Source: Bacteroidales bacterium UBA3143
GTDB taxonomy: Bacteria > Bacteroidota > Bacteroidia > Bacteroidales > Dysgonomonadaceae
NCBI GenBank assembly: GCA_002364735.1
Contig: DEZB01000034.1
Location: forward strand, 1-64,000
DNA: 64,000 nucleotides
Direction of reading: 5' to 3'
This document shows positions 37,200 to 46,893 of this stretch, piece after piece. How positions within the stretch are numbered: position 1 is the first letter of the stretch; each line of letters opens with the position of its first letter. Made by a program: the position numbers and the translations under genes. The notes under the pieces were generated by a model. The model had not been told where the DNA came from and made no database searches. It worked only from the letters and a program-made list of their open reading frames with translations.

Positions 37200-38648
37200 C
37201 TACTTCTCTGTTTCTGAATGATAAAAGAAAGCAGGATAACAAATAACACTCTCGTTATTGTAGGCATCGGAAGCAGTGACGTAATAGTAGTATGCTTCGT
37301 CATTGTCTTCAACATACATCTCAAATAGTTCTTCTCTTACTCCCGTTGCAATTATATTCTCTGCCTTCTGTATATCAAAATCTTCATTTTCTGATCGATA
37401 AATGGTGTATGTTGCACGTTTGCATTCATTGTTTGTCCATTTAAGTTGAAAGATACCTTTTACTTTCTCTGCCCTCAAATCATGCGGTGCATCAGGAAGC
37501 GTATCAGACAACCAAGTCATTGCTGGTAACTTAGCGGGGTGTTTATAGAAATCGTTTATCGAAAAAAGAATCCCTTTCACATTGGATAATACATTTTCGG
37601 TGCGAAAATAGGCTTGTCCGGCCATTTGTTTTTCTCGTGTGTATTGCATTTGGCTCTCTATATCTTCTTTTGGCCAATCTAATTCAAGCATTTGATAAGG
37701 ACCTAAGCCTGGCACTACTATTCGTTTGTTGCTATTAACTACCCAATCATCAGCAAACGGAAAAAAAAGGTGATTACGATAGTACATCATTGGGTACAAA
37801 GCATCGTGCTTGCCACTTTTCATCCAATAGCCTGCATCTTGAGATACTGTTTCTAATGCATTCCATCCATCGTGCTTGCCATTCAATGGTCTGTATCTGC
37901 CCAAAGGTGCACTGCTTACTTGCACCCATGGTTTTATCTGTTTTACAGAGTCGTACATCTTGGTGACGAATCTGTTTATGTTCTCTCTTCGCCAATTGGC
38001 CAATGTTTTACCTTTTCCGTATCTGTTAAAGTCGGTTCTATCAGGAAATCGCGACGAATCATCAGGGTAACGAATGTAATCGAAGTGAACACCGTCCACA
38101 TCGTAATTTTTTACAATCTCGTTGACAATAGATAGCAAATAATCGTCCGTTTGAGGATTACCTGGATTGAGGAACCATTCATTTTTATACTTTATGGCTA
38201 TTGAAGGATTTTTCTTCGTAATAGAACGTTGACCTAAACCTTGTACATGTCGGTTACCGCCCAAAGGATAAGTAACAATCCAAGCGTGGCAAGCGAGTCC
38301 CCTTTTGTGACACTCCTCAATAGCAAATGCCAATGGGTCGAATCTTGTTTGTCCAGATTTTATAGTAGCTATAACGGAAGACATTGGCTCAATCACTGAC
38401 TGATAAAGCACTTCACCACGCGTTCGAGCCTGAAAGAACACAGTATTGAAATTGTATTTCTTCAGATCATCTAATATTGTAATAAGCTCCCTTTTCTGAA
38501 CGTCTATATCTGTTCTATTTTTCGGCCAATCTAATCCGTAGTTAGTTGTCAACCATACTGCGCGCACTTCGGTTGCTGGTGGATTGCTTGCTGAAACTTG
38601 TTGAACACAAAATAGTATTAAGCAAACAAGCCAATATATTTTATTCAT
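37200..38648 (-). CDS. Glycosyl hydrolase-like GHL10 (YngK-type) exported protein
   Basis: 482 residues with a signal peptide (YWLVCLILFCVQQVSAS). Residues 25-330 carry GHL10/YngK features: EVRAVWLTTNYGLDWP at the start of a TIM barrel, FNTVFFQARTRGEVLY, HAWIVTYP, VDGVHFDYIRYP and PMMYYRN. A fibronectin III-like domain follows (DLRAEKVKGIFQLKWTNN). The family probably cleaves a cell-wall or surface glycan. It sits 54 bp upstream of the Fur-like gene on the same strand. Confidence 0.88.
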   Translation of the reverse strand: MNKIYWLVCLILFCVQQVSASNPPATEVRAVWLTTNYGLDWPKNRTDIDVQKRELITILDDLKKYNFNTVFFQARTRGEVLYQSVIEPMSSVIATIKSGQTRFDPLAFAIEECHKRGLACHAWIVTYPLGGNRHVQGLGQRSITKKNPSIAIKYKNEWFLNPGNPQTDDYLLSIVNEIVKNYDVDGVHFDYIRYPDDSSRFPDRTDFNRYGKGKTLANWRRENINRFVTKMYDSVKQIKPWVQVSSAPLGRYRPLNGKHDGWNALETVSQDAGYWMKSGKHDALYPMMYYRNHLFFPFADDWVVNSNKRIVVPGLGPYQMLELDWPKEDIESQMQYTREKQMAGQAYFRTENVLSNVKGILFSINDFYKHPAKLPAMTWLSDTLPDAPHDLRAEKVKGIFQLKWTNNECKRATYTIYRSENEDFDIQKAENIIATGVREELFEMYVEDNDEAYYYYVTASDAYNNESVICYPAFFYHSETEK

Positions 38649-38817
38649 TCTGTTATGGTCGTTCTATTCTTATTCATACAAAAATAAAATAAAACAACTA
38701 CATTAAGAGCCTTTCCTTATTAATTAACATAATAAAAGCCGATTGTGTTGTTGAGGTTACTCTTGTAGCAATGTTTGTATAGAAAATTCTAACTCCACTC
38801 ATCTATTTATTTGCTCT

Positions 38818-38848
38818 TTTGAGTGGAACGAAAAAATAATTATCTTTG
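38818..38848 (+). promoter_or_regulatory. Bacteroides-type promoter of the SDR gene
   Basis: TTTG (38818-38821), 19-bp spacer, TATCTTTG (38841-38848): an exact consensus pair. The longest reading frame would start at the TTG inside the -7 box, so the real start must be the later ATG at 38879. Confidence 0.8.
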
Positions 38849-38878
38849 ACAAACCAATTATATCAAACATTTAACCAT

Positions 38879-39625
38879 ATGAAACCTCACATCATCATCA
38901 CTGGCGGAGCACAAGGTATTGGTAAAATTACCACGCAAGAATTACTAAAAAACAATTACCGTGTATCAGTCTTTGATATCGACACAGAAGCACTTGATGA
39001 ATTTGAATCAGAACTTGAAAATGAGGACTGTTCATTTTATCAAGTTGAAGTTTCCAATGAAAAAGATGTGATAGTTGCAATCAATGAATCCGTTAAAAGA
39101 AACGGAAGCCTCTATGGACTTATAAACAATGCCGCCATAAGTAATAATAAACCCATAAAAGACCTCACACTTGAGGAGTGGCATCAAGTAATAAACACAA
39201 ATTTAACAGGTGCTTTTTTATGTTCGAAATATGCTCTGCGCTTCTTAAAAGAATCAAAAGGCTGCATCATTAATATGTCATCAACACGTGCTTTTCAATC
39301 AGAACCTGACACGGAAGCATATTCTGCAAGTAAAGGCGGTATCTTTGCTCTTACGCATTCTTTGGCTATGAGCGCTGCGCCTGAAGTGAGGGTTAACTCC
39401 ATTAGTCCAGGGTGGATTGATGTGTCGGGTGTAAAGAAAACAGCTGAGGCTCATCAAATAAAATTATCCAAAGAAGATCATGCCCAACACCCTGCTGGGA
39501 GAGTTGGCAATGCATTGGACATAGCTCGCACTATTTTGTTTCTTTTAGAAGAAAAGAATGATTTTATTACTGCACAGAATTTTGTTGTAGATGGAGGGAT
39601 GACAAAGAAGATGATTTATCAGTGA
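38879..39625 (+). CDS. Short-chain dehydrogenase/reductase
   Basis: 248 residues from the ATG at 38879. Classical SDR motifs: TGGAQGIGK (cofactor), NNAAISN, catalytic Ser in NMSSTRAF, YSASKGG with Tyr and Lys, and the C-terminal VDGG ending shared by this family. It is likely an NAD(P)-linked oxidoreductase; the substrate is unknown. The longer frame starting at 38846 overlaps the promoter and is rejected. It is monocistronic. Confidence 0.9.
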   Translation: MKPHIIITGGAQGIGKITTQELLKNNYRVSVFDIDTEALDEFESELENEDCSFYQVEVSNEKDVIVAINESVKRNGSLYGLINNAAISNNKPIKDLTLEEWHQVINTNLTGAFLCSKYALRFLKESKGCIINMSSTRAFQSEPDTEAYSASKGGIFALTHSLAMSAAPEVRVNSISPGWIDVSGVKKTAEAHQIKLSKEDHAQHPAGRVGNALDIARTILFLLEEKNDFITAQNFVVDGGMTKKMIYQ

Positions 39626-39717
39626 TAAATAATAGAAAACACTAAGCTTAAGTTTTTGCACAATTTATTTGACTCCAAGAGAATTGATTATTACACTTCA
39701 CGTAAAATAAAGAGTCA

Positions 39718-40713
39718 TTATTTCGCAGGCTTAATTCTCATCAATATCACCCCAATTGAAATCCAAAACATTTCTCTAATTCTTGTAATGAGTCCTACAT
39801 AAACCCCAACACCAAGAGGGATTGTCAACATGCTGAAAGCAATCCCAAAACCGCCTTCACGTGTACCTAATTGCATTGGAGAAAAGAAGAGAATATTAGC
39901 AAATAAAGACGAGAATGCTGCAATAATTACAGCTTGGAAAAAGGAAAGATGATAACCAATTGGTATTGCCATAAAGATAATCTCAACACACGAGATAAAA
40001 CGAGCAATCAGCTCAAAAGATAGTGCAAGAAAGAAATCTTTCTTGCGATGCGTAAACAAGTCTGATGTAAGTTTATCCATCTCTTCAATCCGCTCTGAAT
40101 GCTCTAAACTATATATCTTTACCTTTTTCCTCAAAAATGGTATCCGTGAAGTAACAGCAATGGCTTGATTAATCAACCCTTTTCTGAAAACAGTGAATGC
40201 CCAATAGATAAGCAATAAAGCACCTAAAACAACAGCCCAGAGAATTATTTTAATTGTTAATGGAATAACAGGAACTACAAAAATAAAAATTGGAACTGAA
40301 ACCATCCAAAAAAGAAAATGAGCCAAAAAGTGCATCATGGTAGATAGGAGCACCCCAGAAGTTGCCTGATCTATACCCAAATCTTGTTTCAATTCCATTA
40401 TCTTATAAGGTTCACCACCTAAAAGACCTATAGGAGTCATGCTATTAATAGCAAAACCGGTAATGATAAGCTTTATTTTTCGAAGAAGCGATACTTTTTC
40501 AGTACTATCCCCCCCTCTAAGTATTACATGAAAAGCGAGCCCATTGAAAAAATATACTACTCCCCAAATACCTACAATGGCAAAAAACCACCATCCAGTG
40601 TCTTTAATGTTATCCCAAATCGTGTCAACTCCGACACTATAAACCATCCAGACTAATACTAATATACCTACAACAAAAAGCAGGTCACGTATCATCTTAA
40701 CTTTTCGATTCAT
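39718..40713 (-). CDS. Flippase-like (LPG synthase transmembrane domain) membrane protein
   Basis: 331 residues with about eight membrane segments. GGEPYKIMELKQDLGIDQA and FFSPMQLGTREGGFGIAF are the hallmarks of the lysylphosphatidylglycerol synthase TM/UPF0104 family, which move or modify lipid-linked substrates. The catalytic synthase domain of MprF is absent, so it is a stand-alone TM protein. The substrate is unknown. Confidence 0.85.
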   Translation of the reverse strand: MNRKVKMIRDLLFVVGILVLVWMVYSVGVDTIWDNIKDTGWWFFAIVGIWGVVYFFNGLAFHVILRGGDSTEKVSLLRKIKLIITGFAINSMTPIGLLGGEPYKIMELKQDLGIDQATSGVLLSTMMHFLAHFLFWMVSVPIFIFVVPVIPLTIKIILWAVVLGALLLIYWAFTVFRKGLINQAIAVTSRIPFLRKKVKIYSLEHSERIEEMDKLTSDLFTHRKKDFFLALSFELIARFISCVEIIFMAIPIGYHLSFFQAVIIAAFSSLFANILFFSPMQLGTREGGFGIAFSMLTIPLGVGVYVGLITRIREMFWISIGVILMRIKPAK

Positions 40714-40951
40714 GTATGTTTTTTTAAACCATCAACAAGGTCTTTTATAGTAAAGGAGCAGCTTGTTTTAGGAAATATATCACAAAAATAAGTTGTTGCA
40801 GCAGAGCTATCGCATTAAATTAAATAAAAATCTCTAATTAGGATGAGGAAAAAATCTCAACAGATATATTTAGATAGTGAACTACATTGTGTTTTAAGCA
40901 TATAGCATATAAATATCTGTTGAGATTAATAATGTATTATATTATATTTAA

Positions 40952-42037
40952 TTATTTACGGAAAGGAGGTTTCACAACTTCAGCTTTCAAGTTCTTATTA
41001 CGAACCTTAATAAAAACCTCTGTACCAATTTTAGCATATTCTGGCTTTACATATCCCATGCCTATACCAATTTTCAGAGTAGGTGACATTGTTCCTGATG
41101 TTACTTCGCCTATCGCTTCATCATCGTCATTCACAATGGTGTAACCCTTGCGGGGTATGCCTCTTTCTAACAATTTGAAAGCACACAGTTTGCGTTTAAC
41201 GCCATCTGCTTTCTGTTTTTCTAAAACATCACGTCCAATAAAGATATTTCCTTCAATAAACTTGGTTATCCAACCTAAACCTGCCTCCAATGGAGTTATC
41301 TCTTCAGTCATATCATTGCCATATAGGTTGAATCCCATTTCTAAGCGAAGCGTATCTCTCGCACCCAATCCAGCAGGTTTAATACCATATTCCGCACCTG
41401 CATTAAACAGTGCGTTCCATATAGCTTCTCCTTTATTAGGATAGAAATAGATTTCAAAACCTCCTGCACCAGTATATCCTGTGTTCGAGATAATTACATT
41501 TTCGACTCCCGCCACTGTGCCAGTTTCAAAAGCATAATAAGGTATTGTAGACAGATCAGTATCAGTTAGTTTTTGCAGAGTGGCTGTAGCTTTTGGTCCT
41601 TGCACTGCCAATAAGGCAGTATGATCAGATGCGTTTTGAAGCTCGGCACCCATTGTGTTTTGTTTCACACACCAATCCCAGTCTTTCTGAATGTTACTGG
41701 CATTTACTACCAACATATATTTCTCTTGTTCCATATGATAGAGCAAGAAGTCATCAATAATGCCACCCTCTTCATTCACAAAGCAGGTGTATTGTATCTT
41801 GCCCACTTTTAAATTGGAAGCATCATTGCAGGTTATCTTTTGAATCAACTCAAGTGATTTTGGACCATTAACCCAAAATTCACCCATATGTGATACATCA
41901 AAAACACCCACTGCATTGCAAACTGTGGTGTGTTCATCAAGAATGCCAGAGTATTCAATTGGCATATTGTATCCTGCAAATTCGTGCATTTTAGCCCCTA
42001 ATTCGATATGTATATCCGTAAATGGTGTCTGTTTCAT
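40952..42037 (-). CDS. gcvT: Aminomethyltransferase, glycine cleavage T protein
   Basis: GcvT transfers the methylene group from the H-protein aminomethyl-lipoate to tetrahydrofolate. The 361 residues show YNMPIEYSGI, FDVSHMGEFWV, NTGYTGAGGFEIYF and AGLGARDTLRLEMG, all conserved in GcvT, and GEVTSGTMSPTL near the C-terminus. It starts 33 bp downstream of pepT on the same strand. No gcvH or gcvP is in the window. Confidence 0.95.
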   Translation of the reverse strand: MKQTPFTDIHIELGAKMHEFAGYNMPIEYSGILDEHTTVCNAVGVFDVSHMGEFWVNGPKSLELIQKITCNDASNLKVGKIQYTCFVNEEGGIIDDFLLYHMEQEKYMLVVNASNIQKDWDWCVKQNTMGAELQNASDHTALLAVQGPKATATLQKLTDTDLSTIPYYAFETGTVAGVENVIISNTGYTGAGGFEIYFYPNKGEAIWNALFNAGAEYGIKPAGLGARDTLRLEMGFNLYGNDMTEEITPLEAGLGWITKFIEGNIFIGRDVLEKQKADGVKRKLCAFKLLERGIPRKGYTIVNDDDEAIGEVTSGTMSPTLKIGIGMGYVKPEYAKIGTEVFIKVRNKNLKAEVVKPPFRK

Positions 42038-42070
42038 ATAATTGTTTAATTAGTTATAGTGCATGTCCTG

Positions 42071-43297
42071 TCATTTTGATTCTTGAGCTACCAGTTCTGC
42101 AATTTTCACTACAACTTCAGAAGCTTTCTCCAACGATTTAATGGGAAGGAACTCGAAACGTCCGTGAAAGTTTACACCTCCAGCAAAAATATTTGGACAT
42201 GGTAATCCCATATAAGATAGTCTGGCACCGTCTGTTCCACCACGAATGGGTTTCACAATAGGCTCAATACCTAATGCTTTCATTGCTCTAAATGCCAAAT
42301 CTACAATGTGCTTCACAGGCTCTACCTTCTCACGCATATTATAATACTGATCTTTCATTTCCAACTTCAGCACATCGGGATATTTGGTGTTTAGAAAATC
42401 AACAGCTTGTTGCATTTGTTCTTTTCGTCTTTCAAATAAAGCACGATCATGGTCACGAATAATATAGGTAACTGATGCTTCGTCCACAGATCCATTCATA
42501 CCAATTAAATGAAAAAAGCCTTCGTAACCACTCGTAAACTCTGGTCTCTCATTTACAGGAAGCATAGCCACTAATTCGTTAGCAACATGCAACGCATTAA
42601 TCATTTTATTCTTTGCGTATCCAGGGTGTACATTACGTCCTTGAATACTTAGCTTGGCAGAAGCTGCATTAAAATTCTCATACTCTAATTCTCCCATTAC
42701 ACTGCCATCCATGGTATATGCCCATTCAGCGTCAAACTTCTTGACATCAAAATGATCGGCTCCTCGACCAATTTCCTCATCTGGTGTAAACCCAATTCTT
42801 ATCTTGCCATGTTTAATTTTGGGATGATCGATAAGGTATTGCATTGCGTGCATTATTTCTGCAATTCCGGCCTTGTCGTCAGCTCCCAATAGTGTAGTTC
42901 CATCTGTCACAATAATGTCTTCACCTTTGTAGTCTAACAACTCAGGAAAATCTTTGGGAGACATCACAATATTTTCAGCCTTGTTCAGGAGAATATCTTC
43001 ACCATCGTAGTTTTTAACAATTCTTGGATTCACATCCTTGCCACTCATATCTGGACTTGTGTCGAAATGAGAGATAAAACCAATGGTAGGCAAATCTTTA
43101 TCGCTATTTGCTGGAAGTGTTGCCATGAGGTAGCATTTATCGTCAAGAGAGATATCTTCCAATCCCATATCTCTCATTTCCTGCTCAATAATACGTGCTA
43201 AATCAAATTGTTTTTTAGTGCTCGGCGTTTCACTGTTATTTTCATCCGATTGCGTATCTATTTTCGCATATTTGATGAAACGGTCTACAATATTCAT
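42071..43297 (-). CDS. pepT: Peptidase T (tripeptide aminopeptidase)
   Basis: A cytosolic M20B zinc peptidase that removes the N-terminal residue of tripeptides. At 408 residues it is full length. Metal-ligand motifs: FISHFDTSPDMSG, LGADDKAGIAEIM, FTPDEEIGRGADHF and the final GGTDGARLSYMGLPCPN. A -7-like TATATTTG (minus strand, 43375-43382) lies about 80 bp upstream. It heads a run with gcvT. Confidence 0.95.
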   Translation of the reverse strand: MNIVDRFIKYAKIDTQSDENNSETPSTKKQFDLARIIEQEMRDMGLEDISLDDKCYLMATLPANSDKDLPTIGFISHFDTSPDMSGKDVNPRIVKNYDGEDILLNKAENIVMSPKDFPELLDYKGEDIIVTDGTTLLGADDKAGIAEIMHAMQYLIDHPKIKHGKIRIGFTPDEEIGRGADHFDVKKFDAEWAYTMDGSVMGELEYENFNAASAKLSIQGRNVHPGYAKNKMINALHVANELVAMLPVNERPEFTSGYEGFFHLIGMNGSVDEASVTYIIRDHDRALFERRKEQMQQAVDFLNTKYPDVLKLEMKDQYYNMREKVEPVKHIVDLAFRAMKALGIEPIVKPIRGGTDGARLSYMGLPCPNIFAGGVNFHGRFEFLPIKSLEKASEVVVKIAELVAQESK

Positions 43298-43605
43298 AAA
43301 TCGATATTTTAGGTGAATGAAGTTATGAAGACATGCTTGTTAGTGATTTTAAACAAGAATATTTTCTTAAATAACAAATATACGTGTTTCTTTTTTATTT
43401 AAATAATTTTGATATCTAAATAATGAGATATGTCTGTATGGAATCATAAAAAAAAAAGTTTCATCTATTTTTAGAAGATGCAACATGAAGTAGTGTATTT
43501 ATAAATTATATAGATTGGTTGAAGATATATTTCTTCACAACATCATTGAAAATCAAACTACAGAGTGAAAAAATGAAGATTGACAACAAAAAACATTTTC
43601 GGTTT

Positions 43606-43636
43606 TTTGCTTTTGATTAAAATTGATGTATCTTTG
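43606..43636 (+). promoter_or_regulatory. Promoter of the SRP RNA
   Basis: TTTG (43606-43609), 19-bp spacer, TATCTTTG (43629-43636). Transcription would begin at about 43642, exactly where the 5' arm of the RNA stem starts. Upstream in this 43298-44013 gap I see only the pepT promoter element. Confidence 0.8.
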
Positions 43637-43641
43637 TGGCT

Positions 43642-43743
43642 GGGTAAGTCCTACACGGCCAGCTCCCAATGAATCCCCCAGGGCTTGATCGCAGCAAGGG
43701 TATTTGGTTGTAGCGGCGCGATGTAGTAAGCTTACCCTTTTTT
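43642..43743 (+). ncRNA. ffs: Small signal recognition particle RNA (4.5S type)
   Basis: The RNA folds as a single long hairpin: GGGTAAG at 43642-43648 pairs with CTTACCC at 43731-43737, and a T-run follows directly as terminator. The conserved domain IV core CCCCCAGGGC and GCAGCAAGGGTA surrounds the tip. The length of about 96 nt is normal. It binds Ffh and guides membrane protein insertion. The apical loop reads TTGATC where many bacteria have GGAA; I judge this to be a lineage feature. Confidence 0.9.
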
Positions 43744-43882
43744 ATGCCCTTATCTCTGCACATCCAAGCAACTCATCTATTTACACAATCACATATTTAA
43801 GTTTCTGATTAGCAATTAATTTTATGTTCAAACACCTTTTGAAAAGACTTCGAACACCCTTCTGATTAGTAAACATACAACC

Positions 43883-43908
43883 AAAAAAAAGGAGCTAAAC
43901 GCCCCCTT
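43883..43908 (-). terminator. Intrinsic terminator downstream of the DoxX gene
   Basis: On the minus strand a short G/C-rich hairpin (GGGGC, loop GTTTA, GCTCC) is followed by nine T residues. It is about 105 nt past the DoxX stop codon and the only terminator-like element there. Confidence 0.6.
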
Positions 43909-44013
43909 CTTTCTTAACCATTTAACAGTGTGTCAATTTTTATACCAATCAATTGGCATGACTGTATAATCTGATTTTCTGATTATATTTTAATATCTTT
44001 TCATCAGAATCAT

Positions 44014-44460
44014 TTATGCAATCATTTTAATATATTTATAATCAACAGAGTATTTTCCTGGTCCTGTAATTAATAAAGCAATAAAAACAATCAGTCCTTT
44101 TAGTGCATTGGAATATATACCAAAAGGATCTCCAGCTGAAAGGTGCATAATAAGCGCTACAATCATTGTAAATACAAGCATTAAAGCAACAGGACGGTGC
44201 AACAATCCAATAATAATGAATAACCCTCCAATTGCTTCTGCGGCGGCTGCTAAAAACCCCCAAAAAGCAGGAGCAAAGTTTATACCAATCAATGACATTG
44301 TAGATCCGATCTGGGTCCACGTCTCCACTCCACCAAGTAATTTAGGTAAGCCATGGAATATAAATATTATACCGATACCTATACGTAAAATCAAAAGCCC
44401 CAAATCGATTAAAGTATTTCTATTTCTCATATTTTTATATTTTTGTTTTGCAATTGACAT
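44014..44460 (-). CDS. DoxX-family membrane protein
   Basis: 148 residues, four membrane helices: LLILRIGIGIIFIFHGLPKL, FWGFLAAAAEAIGGLFIIIG, PVALMLVFTMIVALIMH and GLIVFIALLITG. FHGLPKLLGG is the DoxX signature. The family is often linked to redox or oxidant tolerance, but its role is not defined. An internal ATG at 44430 (MRNRNTLID) could be the true start. Its stand-alone position gives no further clue. Confidence 0.85.
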   Translation of the reverse strand: MSIAKQKYKNMRNRNTLIDLGLLILRIGIGIIFIFHGLPKLLGGVETWTQIGSTMSLIGINFAPAFWGFLAAAAEAIGGLFIIIGLLHRPVALMLVFTMIVALIMHLSAGDPFGIYSNALKGLIVFIALLITGPGKYSVDYKYIKMIA

Positions 44461-44613
44461 ATTCTTATATTACAATCTGATTAATATAATACTCTTATAT
44501 ACTATCAGTTAGTTAAATAAAGATGCTTAACACTCTATTTCACAATTATTGATATTACATTAACCCCATGTATAGGTAAAATGTTTACTTTTGCTCATAT
44601 TAAATTATAGAAT

Positions 44614-45828
44614 ATGTCAACATTTGCACCATTTTCAAAACCATTATATGTAATGCTCAAACCTGTGGGAGCATTATGCAATTTAGCTTGTGATTATTGT
44701 TATTACTTAGAAAAATCGAAGTTATACACACAGAATCCACGGCATGTGATGAGCGATGAGCTATTGAAACGATTTATAAAAGAGTACATCGAATCACAAA
44801 CTATTCCTCAAGTCATGTTCACATGGCACGGAGGTGAAACACTTATGCGTCCCCTCTCGTTTTATAAACGTGCAATTGAATTGCAAAAAGAATACGGACA
44901 AGGACGACAAATAGATAACTCCATTCAAACTAATGGTACGCTTCTGACAGACGAGTGGTGTGAATTCTTTAAAGAGAACAATTTTCTTGTAGGCATATCA
45001 ATTGATGGACCACAAGATTTTCACGACGAGTATCGTAGGAATAAAATGGGTGCACCATCTTTCCATAAAGTTATGCAAGGTATTAACCTGTTGAAGAAAC
45101 ATGGTGTTCAATACAACTGTATGGCTGTAGTTAACGACTACAACGCAGATTACCCATTAGAATTTTATCGATTTTTTAAAGATATTGGCTGTGAGTTTTT
45201 ACAATTTACGCCGATTGTAGAACGGCTGAAGAAAGACAACTCCACTACTACTTCACTCGCCAGCGCAAAAGATATAGAAGCAGAGGTAGCTCCGTTTAGT
45301 GTTTCTCCTAAGCAATGGGGAGATTTCTTGTGTGCAATTTTCGATGAGTGGGTGAAGGAGGATGTAGGAAAAGTATTCATTCAAATATTTGATTCAACTC
45401 TTGCCAATTGGGTGGGCGAACAACCTGGAGTTTGCACAATGGCAAAAACTTGTGGACATGCTGGTGTGATGGAATTCAACGGTGATGTTTATTCATGCGA
45501 TCACTTTGTTTTCCCAGAATACAAGTTAGGCAATATCTACAATGAACCATTGGCTACAATGATGTATTCAGAGCAGCAACTGAAATTTGGGGCTGACAAG
45601 TTCGATAAACTACCATCTCAATGCAAAGAATGTAGTGTTCTATTTGCTTGCAATGGGGAATGTCCAAAAAATAGATTTTCCTACGATAAGTATGGCGAAT
45701 GGGGTCTAAACTATTTGTGTGAAGGATATTATAAATATTTCAACCACGTTGCACCTTATATGGACTTCATGAAAAAAGAATTGTTAGCAAAACGTCCACC
45801 TGCTAATGTTATGAATTGGGTTGATTAA
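44614..45828 (+). CDS. Anaerobic sulfatase-maturase-type radical SAM/SPASM enzyme
   Basis: 404 residues. The radical SAM cluster motif CNLACDYCYY (CxxxCxxC) lies near residue 23, followed by MFTWHGGETLMRP and SIQTNGTLL. The C-terminal SPASM part holds seven or more cysteines, including CGHAGVMEFNGDVYSCDHF and CKECSVLFACNGECPKNRF. This layout is that of anSME, which oxidises a Cys or Ser of sulfatases to formylglycine without O2. No sulfatase lies in the window. A -7 element TACTTTTG (44586-44593) precedes the start. A different peptide substrate cannot be excluded. Confidence 0.9.
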   Translation: MSTFAPFSKPLYVMLKPVGALCNLACDYCYYLEKSKLYTQNPRHVMSDELLKRFIKEYIESQTIPQVMFTWHGGETLMRPLSFYKRAIELQKEYGQGRQIDNSIQTNGTLLTDEWCEFFKENNFLVGISIDGPQDFHDEYRRNKMGAPSFHKVMQGINLLKKHGVQYNCMAVVNDYNADYPLEFYRFFKDIGCEFLQFTPIVERLKKDNSTTTSLASAKDIEAEVAPFSVSPKQWGDFLCAIFDEWVKEDVGKVFIQIFDSTLANWVGEQPGVCTMAKTCGHAGVMEFNGDVYSCDHFVFPEYKLGNIYNEPLATMMYSEQQLKFGADKFDKLPSQCKECSVLFACNGECPKNRFSYDKYGEWGLNYLCEGYYKYFNHVAPYMDFMKKELLAKRPPANVMNWVD

Positions 45829-45853
45829 GATTAAATCTATAAGCAATAAAAAA

Positions 45854-45888
45854 GTGTCTAAGAGTTTAATAAATAAACTCGCAGACAC
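45854..45888 (+). terminator. Hairpin after the radical SAM gene
   Basis: GTGTCT and GAGTTTA pair with TAAACTC and AGACAC across a short loop. The T-run that follows is weak (TCAGTTTTAAAG), so termination efficiency is uncertain. It lies between two convergent genes. Confidence 0.6.
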
Positions 45889-45973
45889 TCAGTTTTAAAG
45901 TTTAAAATAGCTATTAGCTTAATTGTAACGACTATTTTATATCTTTTTGAATCCTCTCATAAGATACAGATAT

Positions 45974-46693
45974 TTAGCTCTTTAAAAGAGCATCATCAAT
46001 AACTTCTTTTGAGAGTTTTTTAGTACAGAAGAACCAATCATAGCATGTTAGCTCATCTTTATTTTCCATTCTTTCTTTAGCAACTCCGCAAGATCCAGCT
46101 GGAGGAACAATTACATCATCTCCAGGACGCCAGTCTGCTGGTGTGGCAACTCCAAATTCTTCGGCAGTTTGTAATGCAATAAGTGCGCGCTTAATTTCAT
46201 CAAAATTTCGACCTAACGATTGTGGATAATAAATTATGGCTTTTATTATTCCCTCTGGATTAATAAAAAACACAGCTCTTACAGCCTGTGTTTCACTCTC
46301 TTCAGGTTGAACCATCCCATATTTTTTGGCAACATTCATGCTGATGTCATCAATGAGTGGAAATTTGACTTCTACGTTTTTCATTCCTTTATAGTCAATC
46401 TTTTCTTGAATAGTTCTTAACCAAGCTATATGACTAAAAAGCCCATCAATGGATAATCCAACCAATTGACAATTAAGAGTATCGAACTCATCTTGCATTA
46501 CTGCAAAAGTCATAAACTCAGTAGTACAAACAGGGGTAAAATCGGCTGGATGACTAAATAAAATTATCCATTTACCAGAATAGTCGCTTGGAAAATTAAT
46601 ATCTCCTTGAGTAGTTTTAGCTGTAAAAGAGGGTGCTTTTGTTCCTATAAATGGCATAGCATTTACAGGATCATTGTTTTCATTTGATTCCAT
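45974..46693 (-). CDS. Peroxiredoxin (Prx6/archaeal PrxA-like)
   Basis: 239 residues. The peroxidatic cysteine is in HPADFTPVCTTEF near residue 55, and the C-terminal part holds GSCGVAKERM and LTCYDWFFCTKK, giving the extra cysteines of the archaeal/Prx6-type group. The length is longer than that of AhpC. It reduces peroxides at the expense of a thiol. A -7 element TACCTTTG (minus strand, 46732-46739) lies 38 bp before the start. Confidence 0.93.
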   Translation of the reverse strand: MESNENNDPVNAMPFIGTKAPSFTAKTTQGDINFPSDYSGKWIILFSHPADFTPVCTTEFMTFAVMQDEFDTLNCQLVGLSIDGLFSHIAWLRTIQEKIDYKGMKNVEVKFPLIDDISMNVAKKYGMVQPEESETQAVRAVFFINPEGIIKAIIYYPQSLGRNFDEIKRALIALQTAEEFGVATPADWRPGDDVIVPPAGSCGVAKERMENKDELTCYDWFFCTKKLSKEVIDDALLKS

Positions 46694-46822
46694 ATTTTTT
46701 ATTTTTATTTAATTGTGAATTTCAAATTACTCAAAGGTACAAAAAAACATAGGGAATAATAAAAATAAAGAAGAAAATAATTCAACCTATAAAAACAAGC
46801 TACAATAGGATATGTCATATAC

Positions 46823-46856
46823 AAAAAAGCCAAATCATTAATGACTTGGCTTTTTT
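46823..46856. terminator. Bidirectional terminator between the peroxiredoxin and exbD genes
   Basis: AAAAAAGCCAA and TTGGCTTTTTT form a strong stem with an inner palindrome TCATTAATGA in the loop. T-runs occur on both strands. It ends the exb operon (minus strand), and would equally stop rightward transcription. Confidence 0.85.
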
Positions 46857-46893
46857 GTTTATTTATGAAGCATTCAAGCTTCACCCTAAAATT

